Below, piece by piece: positions 24,661 through 31,652 of a stretch of 64,000 nucleotides of DNA. The position numbers and the translations under genes were made by a program. Under the pieces are notes generated by a model. It was given only the letters and a program-made list of their open reading frames with translations, made no database searches and was not told the DNA's origin. Each line of letters begins with the position of its first letter. Within the stretch, counting starts at the first letter, position 1. Source of the DNA: CAMEON01 sp045128275 (GTDB taxonomy: Bacteria; Bacillota; Clostridia; Oscillospirales; CAG-272); assembly GCA_045128275.1 (NCBI GenBank), contig JBGVRH010000022.1, forward strand, positions 14,766 through 78,765, in the 5' to 3' direction.

Positions 24661-24733
24661 CCGCCTGTCTCCAAACTAACGGTTATCTTTTTTAACTTTT
24701 AGCCAAGGAAGCAACCGTCAAGGCACCCCCTAC
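24649..24733 (-). ncRNA. Predicted antisense antitoxin RNA
   Basis: Predicted from the promoter at 24740-24768 and from the terminator hairpin, which has T-runs on both strands. The RNA (~85 nt) would be complementary to the 3' end of the toxin message. Its 5' part also contains the complement of CAAGGAAGC (24704-24712), a word repeated in the toxin leader at 24495-24503. That gives a second contact site, as in par/Fst loci. Not observed experimentally. Confidence 0.6.
24650..24693. terminator. Bidirectional terminator shared by toxin message and antisense RNA
   Basis: AAAAAAGATAACCG (24650-24663), 16-base loop, CGGTTATCTTTTTT (24680-24693). T-runs occur in both directions. Confidence 0.85.
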
Positions 24734-24739
24734 GTCATT

Positions 24740-24768
24740 ATTATACCGCATTTGCGGTGCTTTGTCAA
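24740..24768 (-). promoter_or_regulatory. Promoter of the antisense RNA
   Basis: On the minus strand: TTGACA, 17-nt spacer, TATAAT. Both boxes match consensus exactly, yet no minus-strand gene follows before the toxin-like gene. Confidence 0.8.
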
Positions 24769-24911
24769 GACTCTTTTGAAATTTTTCACCGCTTGCGGTG
24801 TTTTTTTGTTTTGGCCCGAAAGGCCGATGCGGTCGCCGTATCGGCTCGTGGGTCGGATCGCCTCGCCCTCCCCCACAAATATGAAGAAATATGAAGAATG
24901 CTCCGCAGTCC

Positions 24912-24940
24912 TTGCGCGGCGGCGGGTTTTGTGGTACAAT
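24912..24940 (+). promoter_or_regulatory. Promoter of the YwaF-like gene
   Basis: TTGCGC, 17-nt spacer, TACAAT (24935-24940) with TGG extension. Confidence 0.7.
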
Positions 24941-24980
24941 GGATGTCGAAAAAAGCAAATTCCCAAAGGAGGCGATCCTT

Positions 24981-25772
24981 ATCTCATTCCTGGAAACCCT
25001 CATCGAGGCCACCGCCTGGGGCATGGAGAAGCCCAAGGCCTACGGCCCCTTCCATTTGATCTTTACCTTCGTCGGTCTGGCCGTCTGTATCCTGCTGGCC
25101 TACCTGCTCCGCCACACGGGGAAGCGGGGGAACAAGGCGGTCCTGCTTTCGGTGGGCATCTTCCTCGCCGTCACCGAGATCTACAAGCAGCTGTTCTACT
25201 ACTACTACATCGGGGATCACACCTACCAATGGTGGATCTTCCCCTTCCAGCTCTGCTCGGTGCCCATGTACCTCTGCCTCATCGCGCCCTTTCTGAAGGA
25301 GGGGAAGGTGCAGTCGGCCATGTACCATTTCATGACCACCTTCAACCTTTTGGGCGGTATCATGGCCTTCATCGAGCCGTCGGGGATCGTGCATGAGTAC
25401 TGGACCCTGACCCTCCACGCCTTTCTGTGGCACATGATGCTGATCTTCGTGGGCTTCTACCTCATCGCCTCGGGACGGGGGGCCAAGACTATGAGGGACT
25501 ACCGCTCCTCGGTGGTGCTGTTTCTGGCACTGGCCGCCATGGCGTTCATCATCAATCTCATTTTCTGGGTGCCCTCGGATGGGGATATCAAGATGTTCTA
25601 CGTAGGCCCCGCCATCTCGCCCTTGGCGGTGTTCGAGCAGATCGCCACCACCTGCGGGTGGTATGTCAACACCCCCATCTATCTGGCGGCGGTGTCTCTG
25701 GGGGCGTATCTGATCTTTTTGCCCGTGTATCTGTGGGAACGGAGGAAGGAGAAGGCCCTGCCAAAAGAATGA
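24981..25772 (+). CDS. YwaF/TMEM164-like integral membrane protein, probable non-standard start
   Basis: About 263 residues with seven or so membrane helices. Conserved-looking polar residues are in 'WWIFPFQLCSVPMYLC', 'HEYWTLTLHAFLWHMML' and 'CGWYVNTPIYLA', the pattern of the YwaF (TIGR02206) family. Function unknown. Start choice is a problem. Transcription should begin near 24947, and AAAGGAGG lies at 24965-24972, but no ATG, GTG or TTG follows at normal spacing. In frame there is ATC at 24981 (eight bases), CTG at 24990, and the first ATG at 25023 (inside the first conserved segment, no site). I place it at ATC 24981 with low certainty. It ends before a hairpin terminator. Confidence 0.65.
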   Translation: MSFLETLIEATAWGMEKPKAYGPFHLIFTFVGLAVCILLAYLLRHTGKRGNKAVLLSVGIFLAVTEIYKQLFYYYYIGDHTYQWWIFPFQLCSVPMYLCLIAPFLKEGKVQSAMYHFMTTFNLLGGIMAFIEPSGIVHEYWTLTLHAFLWHMMLIFVGFYLIASGRGAKTMRDYRSSVVLFLALAAMAFIINLIFWVPSDGDIKMFYVGPAISPLAVFEQIATTCGWYVNTPIYLAAVSLGAYLIFLPVYLWERRKEKALPKE

Positions 25773-25780
25773 AGTACAAG

Positions 25781-25811
25781 CAGAGTCGGGCCTCGCGCTC
25801 GGCTCTGTTTT
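25781..25811 (+). terminator. Terminator after the YwaF-like gene
   Basis: CAGAGTCGGGC (25781-25791), five-base loop, GCTCGGCTCTG (25797-25807) with two G-U pairs, then TTTT. Confidence 0.65.
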
Positions 25812-25859
25812 GCTGTCGGGGCTCACGCAGACCGAGAATAATTCTCACAATATGCGTTA

Positions 25860-25888
25860 TTGCAATTTGGAAGGAAATGTGGTATCAT
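25860..25888 (+). promoter_or_regulatory. Promoter of the XRE regulator gene
   Basis: TTGCAA (25860-25865), 17-nt spacer, TATCAT (25883-25888) with TGG extension. Confidence 0.75.
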
Positions 25889-25939
25889 AGAGTCACCGGT
25901 AAAAAACCTCACCCGCGCGGGGAATGAAAGGAAGAAACT

Positions 25940-27181
25940 ATGAAACTGAACATCGGTGAAAACCTCCGCCGACTGCGACGTGCCGCCGACATGACCCAGG
26001 AGCAGCTGGCCGACAAGCTGGGGGTGGCTTACCAGTCGGTGAGCCGCTGGGAGAATGGGACTACCTATCCCGATATGGAATTTCTGCCTGTGCTGGCGGG
26101 GATCTTTGGGGTGACGGTGGATGAATTGATCGGGATGGAGGAGAGTAAGAAGAAGGAGCAGATCAGTGAGCGGTTCCGTGAGTACAACAATCTTTGTTAC
26201 AGTGATACGCCCGATCGGGATGCCATCGTTGCCTTGATACGAGAATTGAAACGGGACTGCATGACGGATTCTGCTCTTTCCGCGCATTTGTGGCAGCTTT
26301 TCGGATTCGCTCATTGGAACGCAGAGTCTTTGCTCAAGTGCCCCGATGTTCTCGCAGAACTGCGGCTTGCCGCCGAAGAAATACTGGAAGGGAACTACGA
26401 GCGATTGCTGAAGGATGCTGTGGTGGAGCATATGAGCTACATCGAAGACGACGAGCATATTGAGACGTTTTTGGACAAGTATGCCACCGAGCATGATCTG
26501 ACCAAGGATACCCTTTTGTTCGCCCGCTATCGGGGACGAGAGGAGTGGGACAAGGCTGATGCTTTGCGGCAAAAGCAATTGTTTTCTATGATTCAAAATC
26601 AATTTTTCAATAACGGTTTGTTTCGCATAGCGAACCGTCCCAATGATGTACGCGAGTGCTTGCAGATCAACACCATGCTGATGAATTTTCTCCACAATCT
26701 CTGCGGCGTGACCCCCGATCCCACCCATCCCATCACGGGAGACGGCTCCGTAGATCTGTTTTTGTCCGAGCGGTTGAATTTGGGCCTCCGCCGCGCCTGC
26801 TATCTGGCATCCACCGGAGATCCCGAGGGGGCTTTTGTGGTGTTGGAGGATACGGTGTCCATGTTGGAGAAGGCTATGAGCCTGTCCAATGGAACCATGT
26901 TGACCTGTACAAGCATCAGCTTGGAGGGGGAGTCCTTTGAGATTTGGCATGAATTAAAGGAGGAAGAGGGAGTATGCAGACCATTTTTGCGGTTGTATCG
27001 CCCTCGCTTTGGGGAAGTTGAGTATGTTGCAACCATTGGCTTTGGTTTTCCCATCTTTGCCCTCACCTCCCCCACGGGCTGGGAATGGTTCGACCCCATC
27101 CGCAACGACCCCCGCTATGCCACCTATGTGGAGCGGGTCAAGGCGGTCTTCGCCCCCGTTGTGGAGGATAAGCCCGAATAA
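25940..27181 (+). CDS. XRE-family transcriptional regulator with a large C-terminal domain
   Basis: A 413-residue protein. Residues 1-65 are a classical helix-turn-helix: 'IGENLRRLRRAADMTQEQLADKLGVAYQSVSRWENG', closing with DELIGM. The remaining ~340 residues are helical and TPR-like in their first part (about 75-300), as in quorum- or metabolite-sensing XRE regulators. They end with an unusual aromatic-rich piece (GFGFPIFALTSPTGWEWFDPIRN). Ligand and targets are unknown. Ribosome site AAAGGAAG. It is convergent with the CDF transporter gene and monocistronic. Confidence 0.85.
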   Translation: MKLNIGENLRRLRRAADMTQEQLADKLGVAYQSVSRWENGTTYPDMEFLPVLAGIFGVTVDELIGMEESKKKEQISERFREYNNLCYSDTPDRDAIVALIRELKRDCMTDSALSAHLWQLFGFAHWNAESLLKCPDVLAELRLAAEEILEGNYERLLKDAVVEHMSYIEDDEHIETFLDKYATEHDLTKDTLLFARYRGREEWDKADALRQKQLFSMIQNQFFNNGLFRIANRPNDVRECLQINTMLMNFLHNLCGVTPDPTHPITGDGSVDLFLSERLNLGLRRACYLASTGDPEGAFVVLEDTVSMLEKAMSLSNGTMLTCTSISLEGESFEIWHELKEEEGVCRPFLRLYRPRFGEVEYVATIGFGFPIFALTSPTGWEWFDPIRNDPRYATYVERVKAVFAPVVEDKPE

Positions 27182-27187
27182 AAAAGG

Positions 27188-27235
27188 ACGGAGAGCCTTT
27201 ACCGAGATCACTCGGCGGCTCTCCGTCGCTTTTTA
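27188..27235. terminator. Terminator between the XRE gene and the CDF gene
   Basis: ACGGAGAGCC (27188-27197) pairs with GGCTCTCCGT (27217-27226), with an inner CCGAG-ATCA-CTCGG helix, followed by CGCTTTTT. Confidence 0.75.
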
Positions 27236-28156
27236 ATGATGGTGGTGATGATGCCCTCCGCAGGGCTCGCCGATGGATTCCACGCGGCACTCCACTTCCC
27301 CGCAGACCTCGTCGGGCGTTTCGGTCTCAATGGTGGCGTGGGTGATGCCATGCTCGGCCAGCTCGGCGCGGATGGCGGCCTTGGCGGCGGCGGGGTCGCC
27401 GTCTATGACGGCGTGGAGGGTGGCGTAGTGGCGGGTACCGTCCAGGGAGCGGATGTGGACGTGGTGGATGCTCACCACCCCCGCCAGCTCGGTCAGATGG
27501 TGGGAAAGCTCCTCCACGGTCACCCCATCGGGGGTCTTTTCCAGGAACAGATCCAGTATTTCCTTCAGATTTTTCAGCGCGTGGACGAGGATAAAGACCG
27601 CCACGCCGACGGACATGAGGGGATCGAGGAACACCCAATCCGTGAAGCGCATGACCAGAGCCCCGATCAGCACCACGATCCAGCCCAGCACGTCCTCCAG
27701 CATGTGGAGGTTCACCGCCCGCTGGTTGAGGGAGTCCCCGTGGCGGGTGAAGAGGGCGGCGGCGAGGTTGACCGCCACACCCACCACGGCGAAGATCAGC
27801 ATACCGTTGTAGTGGATGGGGGTGGGGTTCAGCAGTCGCAGGATGGCGTTGTAGATCACGAGGCAGGAGCCTGCCAGCAAGATCACGGTGGTGATGAGGC
27901 CGCCCAGCACCGAGTAGCGGGCGTAGCCGTAGGTGTGGGTGACGTCGGGTTGCTTGCGGCTCTTGCGCTCCAAAAAGAAGGACAGACCGATCCCCGCCGC
28001 GTCACCGAGGTCGTGGATCGCGTCGGAGAGGATGGCCACGCTGCCCGTGAGGATGCCGCCGATCAGCTCGAAGACCGAAAAGAAGAGGTTGAGGAGAAAG
28101 GCGGTCAGGATGCGGGCGGCGGAGGTGGGGGAGTGGGGGTGATGGTGGTGGGACAT
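27233..28156 (-). CDS. Cation diffusion facilitator (zinc/manganese-type exporter) with His-rich ends
   Basis: A 307-residue membrane antiporter that exports divalent metal, probably Zn2+. Started at MSHHHHPHSP behind AAAGGAG; a longer frame upstream is the repeat region. Six helices span about residues 15-200. The metal sites are in 'SDAIHDLGDAAG' (helix 2, HxxxD) and 'HMLEDVLGW' (helix 5, HxxxD). The cytoplasmic domain (about 205-290) carries 'VVSIHHVHIRSL'. The protein starts with four His and ends with CGGHHHHHH, natural metal-binding tails. A TetR gene is divergent, a likely regulator by position. Confidence 0.92.
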   Translation of the reverse strand: MSHHHHPHSPTSAARILTAFLLNLFFSVFELIGGILTGSVAILSDAIHDLGDAAGIGLSFFLERKSRKQPDVTHTYGYARYSVLGGLITTVILLAGSCLVIYNAILRLLNPTPIHYNGMLIFAVVGVAVNLAAALFTRHGDSLNQRAVNLHMLEDVLGWIVVLIGALVMRFTDWVFLDPLMSVGVAVFILVHALKNLKEILDLFLEKTPDGVTVEELSHHLTELAGVVSIHHVHIRSLDGTRHYATLHAVIDGDPAAAKAAIRAELAEHGITHATIETETPDEVCGEVECRVESIGEPCGGHHHHHH

Positions 28157-28167
28157 GGCGGGGCTCC

Positions 28168-28208
28168 TTTGAAGATACAAGATACAAGATACGAGATACA
28201 AGATATGA
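28168..28208. repeat. AGATACAAGATACAAGATAC short tandem repeat
   Basis: Four to five degenerate copies of AGATACA(A) lie upstream of the CDF start, matching the words at 9259-9358. Non-coding. Confidence 0.65.
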
Positions 28209-28247
28209 GAGGGGAAGCTAATCCGATCGGCTGGGGGATTTTGGCCC

Positions 28248-28276
28248 TTGACAGGTGTTTTTAAATGTGGTACAAT
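28248..28276 (+). promoter_or_regulatory. Promoter of the TetR gene
   Basis: TTGACA (28248-28253), 17-nt spacer, TACAAT (28271-28276) with TGG extension. The leader is about 115 bases if ATG 28400 is used. Confidence 0.75.
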
Positions 28277-28399
28277 ATATCCGATACCAAACATATTGTT
28301 CTGTATCATTCTACACCCTCGCGGGGGAAAATGCAACAACCAAACCTTGCGGGGTGTCCGTTACCGAACAAAATTCCCAAACTGTATGGAGACAAAGCC

Positions 28400-28939
28400 A
28401 TGGACAGACGTCAGCAAAAGACCCGACGCGCCATTTTCGCGGCCTTTCAGACCCTTCTGGAGACCAATCGCTATGACCGCATCACGGTGCAGGACATCAT
28501 TGACGAGGCCGACGTGGGACGGAGCACCTTTTATGCCCATTTCGAGACCAAGGAGGCTCTGCTGGAGGCTTTTTGCGGGGACGTTTTCTTCCATCTGTTC
28601 GGGGAGAACGCCTGTCACTTCACGGGAGACGGGGAGGGGCTTGCGGGCAAGCTCACCCACATCCTGTGGCATATCCGCGAGGAGCAGAGACACCTGTCGG
28701 CCATCCTGCGATCCGACGGGCGGGAGGTCTTCTTCGGTTACTTCAAGGAGCATCTGACCGCCCTGTTCGAGGCCGAGTGGGGAGACTCCGCCGACCTGCC
28801 TCGGGAGTACCGCCTCCGTATGCTGGCGGCGGGGTTCGTGGAGACCCTTGTATGGTGGGCAGAGGAGAAGTACCAAGCCGAGCCCGAGGCCGTGGCGGGG
28901 GATTTTCTGCGGCTCTACGGCGGGGCATGCGCGACATAA
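28400..28939 (+). CDS. TetR/AcrR family transcriptional regulator
   Basis: A 179-residue repressor-type protein. The DNA-binding domain is at about residues 3-50: 'RRQQKTRRAIFAAFQTLL' followed by 'ITVQDIIDEADVGRSTFYAHFETKEALLEAF', the TetR consensus. The C-terminal domain is typical of the subgroup annotated TetR/AcrR C-terminal (ending WWAEEKY). The start is placed at MDRRQQ, the usual N-terminus, although its ribosome site is weak; ATG 28331 in frame has GGGGGA and is an alternative giving 23 more residues. Its ligand is unknown. It sits opposite the metal exporter gene. Confidence 0.88.
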   Translation: MDRRQQKTRRAIFAAFQTLLETNRYDRITVQDIIDEADVGRSTFYAHFETKEALLEAFCGDVFFHLFGENACHFTGDGEGLAGKLTHILWHIREEQRHLSAILRSDGREVFFGYFKEHLTALFEAEWGDSADLPREYRLRMLAAGFVETLVWWAEEKYQAEPEAVAGDFLRLYGGACAT

Positions 28940-28947
28940 CACAAAAG

Positions 28948-28978
28948 ACAGCGGATAGCCGTTACGGTCATCCGCTGT
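28948..28978. terminator. Bidirectional terminator
   Basis: ACAGCGGAT (28948-28956) and ATCCGCTGT (28970-28978), with A-run before and TTT after, between convergent genes. Confidence 0.7.
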
Positions 28979-28983
28979 TTTCA

Positions 28984-29454
28984 TTATCCGATTGTTTTGA
29001 TCAGAAACTCGATGATCCCCACGGAGAGAGACACTCCGAAAAACAGTAGGATCATCCCCCACAACCCGTACATAATATCCCCGAAGCCGCCGATGATCTC
29101 GTCAATGTAGGCGAAGCGGGGAAAGCGCTTGATATAGACCACGGGCACGAATTTCGGGGTCTGCCGCTTGGTGCCGTAGTGTTCGCCGCGGAGGGAATAC
29201 TCCACGCCGTTTACGGTGTAGACGTAGCGGGCCTTGGTGTAGTGCTTGAAGAACATTCTGCGCCGGATGCCTACGGTGACGTTCTGCTTATAGTCGGTCT
29301 CCCGCAGAATCCCCGAAGTCTTGGCGGTGTTTTTGGGGCGGCGGGAGAAGGTGAACTGCACCCAGAAGAGCAGTCCCGCGAGGGCGAGGCAGGTAGGCGC
29401 GGCGATAAAGAGCAGGACACGCATGACTGTGACAAAGAGGCTGGGGGATGGCAT
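28984..29454 (-). CDS. DUF3592-like membrane protein
   Basis: A 156-residue protein with an N-terminal helix (about 8-33) and a C-terminal helix (about 128-150). The extracytoplasmic or cytosolic beta domain between them holds 'KARYVYTVNGVEYSLRGEHYGT', which has the DUF3592 flavour (Y-V-NG--Y). Function unknown. Ribosome site GAAAGGAGTC; own promoter at 29485-29513. Divergent from the threonine aldolase gene. Confidence 0.65.
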   Translation of the reverse strand: MPSPSLFVTVMRVLLFIAAPTCLALAGLLFWVQFTFSRRPKNTAKTSGILRETDYKQNVTVGIRRRMFFKHYTKARYVYTVNGVEYSLRGEHYGTKRQTPKFVPVVYIKRFPRFAYIDEIIGGFGDIMYGLWGMILLFFGVSLSVGIIEFLIKTIG

Positions 29455-29484
29455 GGCGGGACTCCTTTCGGTGACGTTGGGATC

Positions 29485-29513
29485 ATTATAGCAGAAAAGA
29501 GGAGGTTTGTCAA
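29485..29513 (-). promoter_or_regulatory. Promoter of the DUF3592-like gene
   Basis: On the minus strand: TTGACA, 17-nt spacer, TATAAT with TGC extension. Confidence 0.8.
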
Positions 29514-29531
29514 GTTTCTTGCCGAAATCCC

Positions 29532-29560
29532 TTGTCAGAACCGTTTTTTTGTGGTATAAT
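29532..29560 (+). promoter_or_regulatory. Promoter of the threonine aldolase gene
   Basis: TTGTCA (29532-29537), 17-nt spacer, TATAAT (29555-29560) with TGG extension. Confidence 0.8.
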
Positions 29561-29602
29561 AATATGGATTGTGATCAACTCACCGAAAAGAGAGGTACAT
29601 AT

Positions 29603-30628
29603 ATGCTTTCCTTTGCCAGCGACTACGTGGAGGGCGCTCATCCCGCCATCCTGCAACGCTTTATTGAGACCAACCTCGTCAAGCAAGCGGGCTACGGCTC
29701 CGACGAGTACACCGCCTCCGCCCGCGAGAAGATCAAGGCCGCCTGCGGATGCCCCGAGGCCGACGTGTGGTTTTTGACGGGCGGTACTCAGACCAACCAG
29801 ATCGTCATCGACACCCTGCTCGCAAGCTACGAGGGCGTGGTGGCCGCCGTGACGGGGCACGTTGCCGCTCATGAGGCAGGAGCCATTGAGTTTACGGGGC
29901 ACAAGGTGCTGACCATTCCCCAGTACGCGGGGAAGATGAAGGTCGCCGATCTCAAGGCTTATCTGGTGACCTACCACGAGGACGAGTCCGCCGAGCATAT
30001 CGTCCGCCCAGGTGCGGTGTACATCTCCCACCCTACCGAGTACGGCACCCTGTACACCAAGGACGAGCTGACCGCCATCCGCGAAGTCTGCGACGAGTAT
30101 GAGATCCCCCTGTTTTTGGACGGTGCGCGGTTGGGCTACGGTCTCGCCGCCCCCGATACTGACTTGACCCTCCACGACCTGTGTGAGCTGTGCGACGTGT
30201 TCTACATCGGCGGTACCAAGGTGGGCGCGCTCTGCGGGGAGGCGGTGGTCTTTGCCCGCCGCAAGGCTCCCAAGCACTTCCTGTCCATCATCAAGCAGCA
30301 CGGCGCTTTGGTGGCCAAGGGACGGCTCCTGGGTATCCAGTTCGATACCCTGTTCACGGATGACCTGTACATGACCCTCGGCCGTCATGCCATCCGCATG
30401 GCCGAGCTGATGCGCTCCATCTTCCGCGAGAAGGGCTACGAGTTCTTCATGGAGACCACCACCAACCAGATCTTCATCACCCTGACGGACGAGCGCAAGG
30501 CCGAGCTGGAAAAGGAGTGCGTGCTGAGCTTCTGGGAGAAGCCCGACGCCACCCATACTGTGGTGCGCTTCGCCACCAGCTGGGCGACCACCGAGGCGGA
30601 TATCCGGGCTCTGGAGGCGATTCTGTAA
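29603..30628 (+). CDS. ltaE: Low-specificity threonine aldolase / beta-eliminating lyase family
   Basis: A 341-residue PLP enzyme. Started at MLSFASDYVEGAHPAIL behind AGAGGT; upstream frame lies before the promoter. Family marks: 'WFLTGGTQTNQIVID' (phosphate-binding turn, about 55-69), 'HVAAHEAGAIEFTGHK', 'PLFLDGARLGYG' (Asp pairing with the pyridine N) and the PLP lysine in 'FYIGGTKVGAL'. It would split threonine or allo-threonine to glycine and acetaldehyde. Closely related lyases act on other beta-hydroxy amino acids, so the exact substrate is open. Monocistronic. Confidence 0.9.
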   Translation: MLSFASDYVEGAHPAILQRFIETNLVKQAGYGSDEYTASAREKIKAACGCPEADVWFLTGGTQTNQIVIDTLLASYEGVVAAVTGHVAAHEAGAIEFTGHKVLTIPQYAGKMKVADLKAYLVTYHEDESAEHIVRPGAVYISHPTEYGTLYTKDELTAIREVCDEYEIPLFLDGARLGYGLAAPDTDLTLHDLCELCDVFYIGGTKVGALCGEAVVFARRKAPKHFLSIIKQHGALVAKGRLLGIQFDTLFTDDLYMTLGRHAIRMAELMRSIFREKGYEFFMETTTNQIFITLTDERKAELEKECVLSFWEKPDATHTVVRFATSWATTEADIRALEAIL

Positions 30629-30638
30629 GGATTTCCGA

Positions 30639-30839
30639 GGGGTTACACCCATGTAACCCCCGTGAAACCACTATTTCGCGCCGATTCCGTTCCAAGGAGC
30701 GAAATGATCTCAAACCCCGTTACTACCGTGTAACCCCCTCCGTTTATGGGAAAATTTCTCCGTAACCGACCCCAAAACCGTTGCGGTCATCCCGCGAAAA
30801 CCTCATGAGAAAGGCGCGCTTTTGCGCGAACCGTGATCT
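30639..30839. other. Unexplained 200-base gap with repeated GTAACCCC words
   Basis: GGGGTTACA (30639-30647) and TGTAACCCC (30652-30660) form a perfect palindrome without a T-run. GTAACCCCC recurs near 30731 and GTAACCGACCCC near 30760. A GC hairpin CGCGC-TTTT-GCGCG sits at 30815-30828, just before the next gene. No good promoter or frame is seen. Confidence 0.5.
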
Positions 30840-31640
30840 ATGACCATCCAAACCAAGGGGCGCATACATTTGGTCTACGGCATCCTGCTGTCGGTGCTGA
30901 TTTTGACCGTGGGTGTGTGCTTTGCCCTGTCCTGTGTTTCCATCTACCAAAGCGGGGATTCTCCCTTCACAAGGGAGAGCATTATCGCTCATTTTGACCG
31001 TATCGCCCTCCCCACCTACATCTGTATCGCGGGGGTGATCTGCGGTGCCGTCCTGGGATTGGTACTGCCTGTGGACGGCGGAAGGGTCAAGTCCCGCCGT
31101 GATCCCGAGGATGCCTTGAACAAGCTTGCCGCGCGGCTGGATCTCGCCTCCTGCGACGAGGCCACCGCCGCCGCTCTGCGGAGTGAGCGCAAGTGGAGAC
31201 GGCGTGTGACGGTGATCCTCACGGTACTGGCGGGTGTGACCCTGCTCCCCGCGCTGTTGTGGTGTGTCAACCCCGCCCACTTTTCGGTGGAGGATCTGAA
31301 CGCCGATATCAAGACCGCCGCCCTGTTCATCCTGCCCTGCGCCGCGGTGTCCCTGGGGCTTCTGACGGGAGAGCGTCTGCTCCGTCACGCTTCGGTGGCA
31401 CGGGAGACCGCAACGGTCAAGGCCGCACTCGCGGCAGGGAAGGGAAATGCCAAGCCTGCCGAAAAAGTCAATGCCGACAAGAAGAAACTGACGGAAAATC
31501 CTCGCATTGTATGGGGGATCCGCGGCTTGATCCTCGCGGTGGGAGTCCTGTTCATCGTACTGGGCATCTTCAACGGCGGCATGGCGGACGTGCTGGGCAA
31601 GGCCATCCGCATCTGCACCGAGTGCATCGGATTGGGTTAA
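30840..31640 (+). CDS. CD1871A-type CXXC membrane protein with N-terminal extension
   Basis: A 266-residue membrane protein. The last ~45 residues (IRGLILAVGVLFIVLGIFNG, then MADVLGKAIRICTECIGLG) match the CD1871A family of CXXC proteins, here with CTEC near residue 259. Those are normally ~50-residue proteins encoded next to NapH-like Fe-S proteins and are presumed to be redox active. The N-terminal ~215 residues add helices at about 10-33, 60-78, 120-145 and 150-172. The ATG has no adjacent ribosome site; GAGAAAGG lies beyond a small hairpin. It is 12 bases ahead of the Fe-S gene, thus one operon. Confidence 0.75.
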   Translation: MTIQTKGRIHLVYGILLSVLILTVGVCFALSCVSIYQSGDSPFTRESIIAHFDRIALPTYICIAGVICGAVLGLVLPVDGGRVKSRRDPEDALNKLAARLDLASCDEATAAALRSERKWRRRVTVILTVLAGVTLLPALLWCVNPAHFSVEDLNADIKTAALFILPCAAVSLGLLTGERLLRHASVARETATVKAALAAGKGNAKPAEKVNADKKKLTENPRIVWGIRGLILAVGVLFIVLGIFNGGMADVLGKAIRICTECIGLG

Positions 31641-31652
31641 GGAGGTGCTACC

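Noticed and set aside
28265..28399. Longer TetR protein starting at 28265
   Set aside because: That start overlaps the -10 box of the promoter, so it would not be transcribed; the helix-turn-helix begins right after MDRRQQ.
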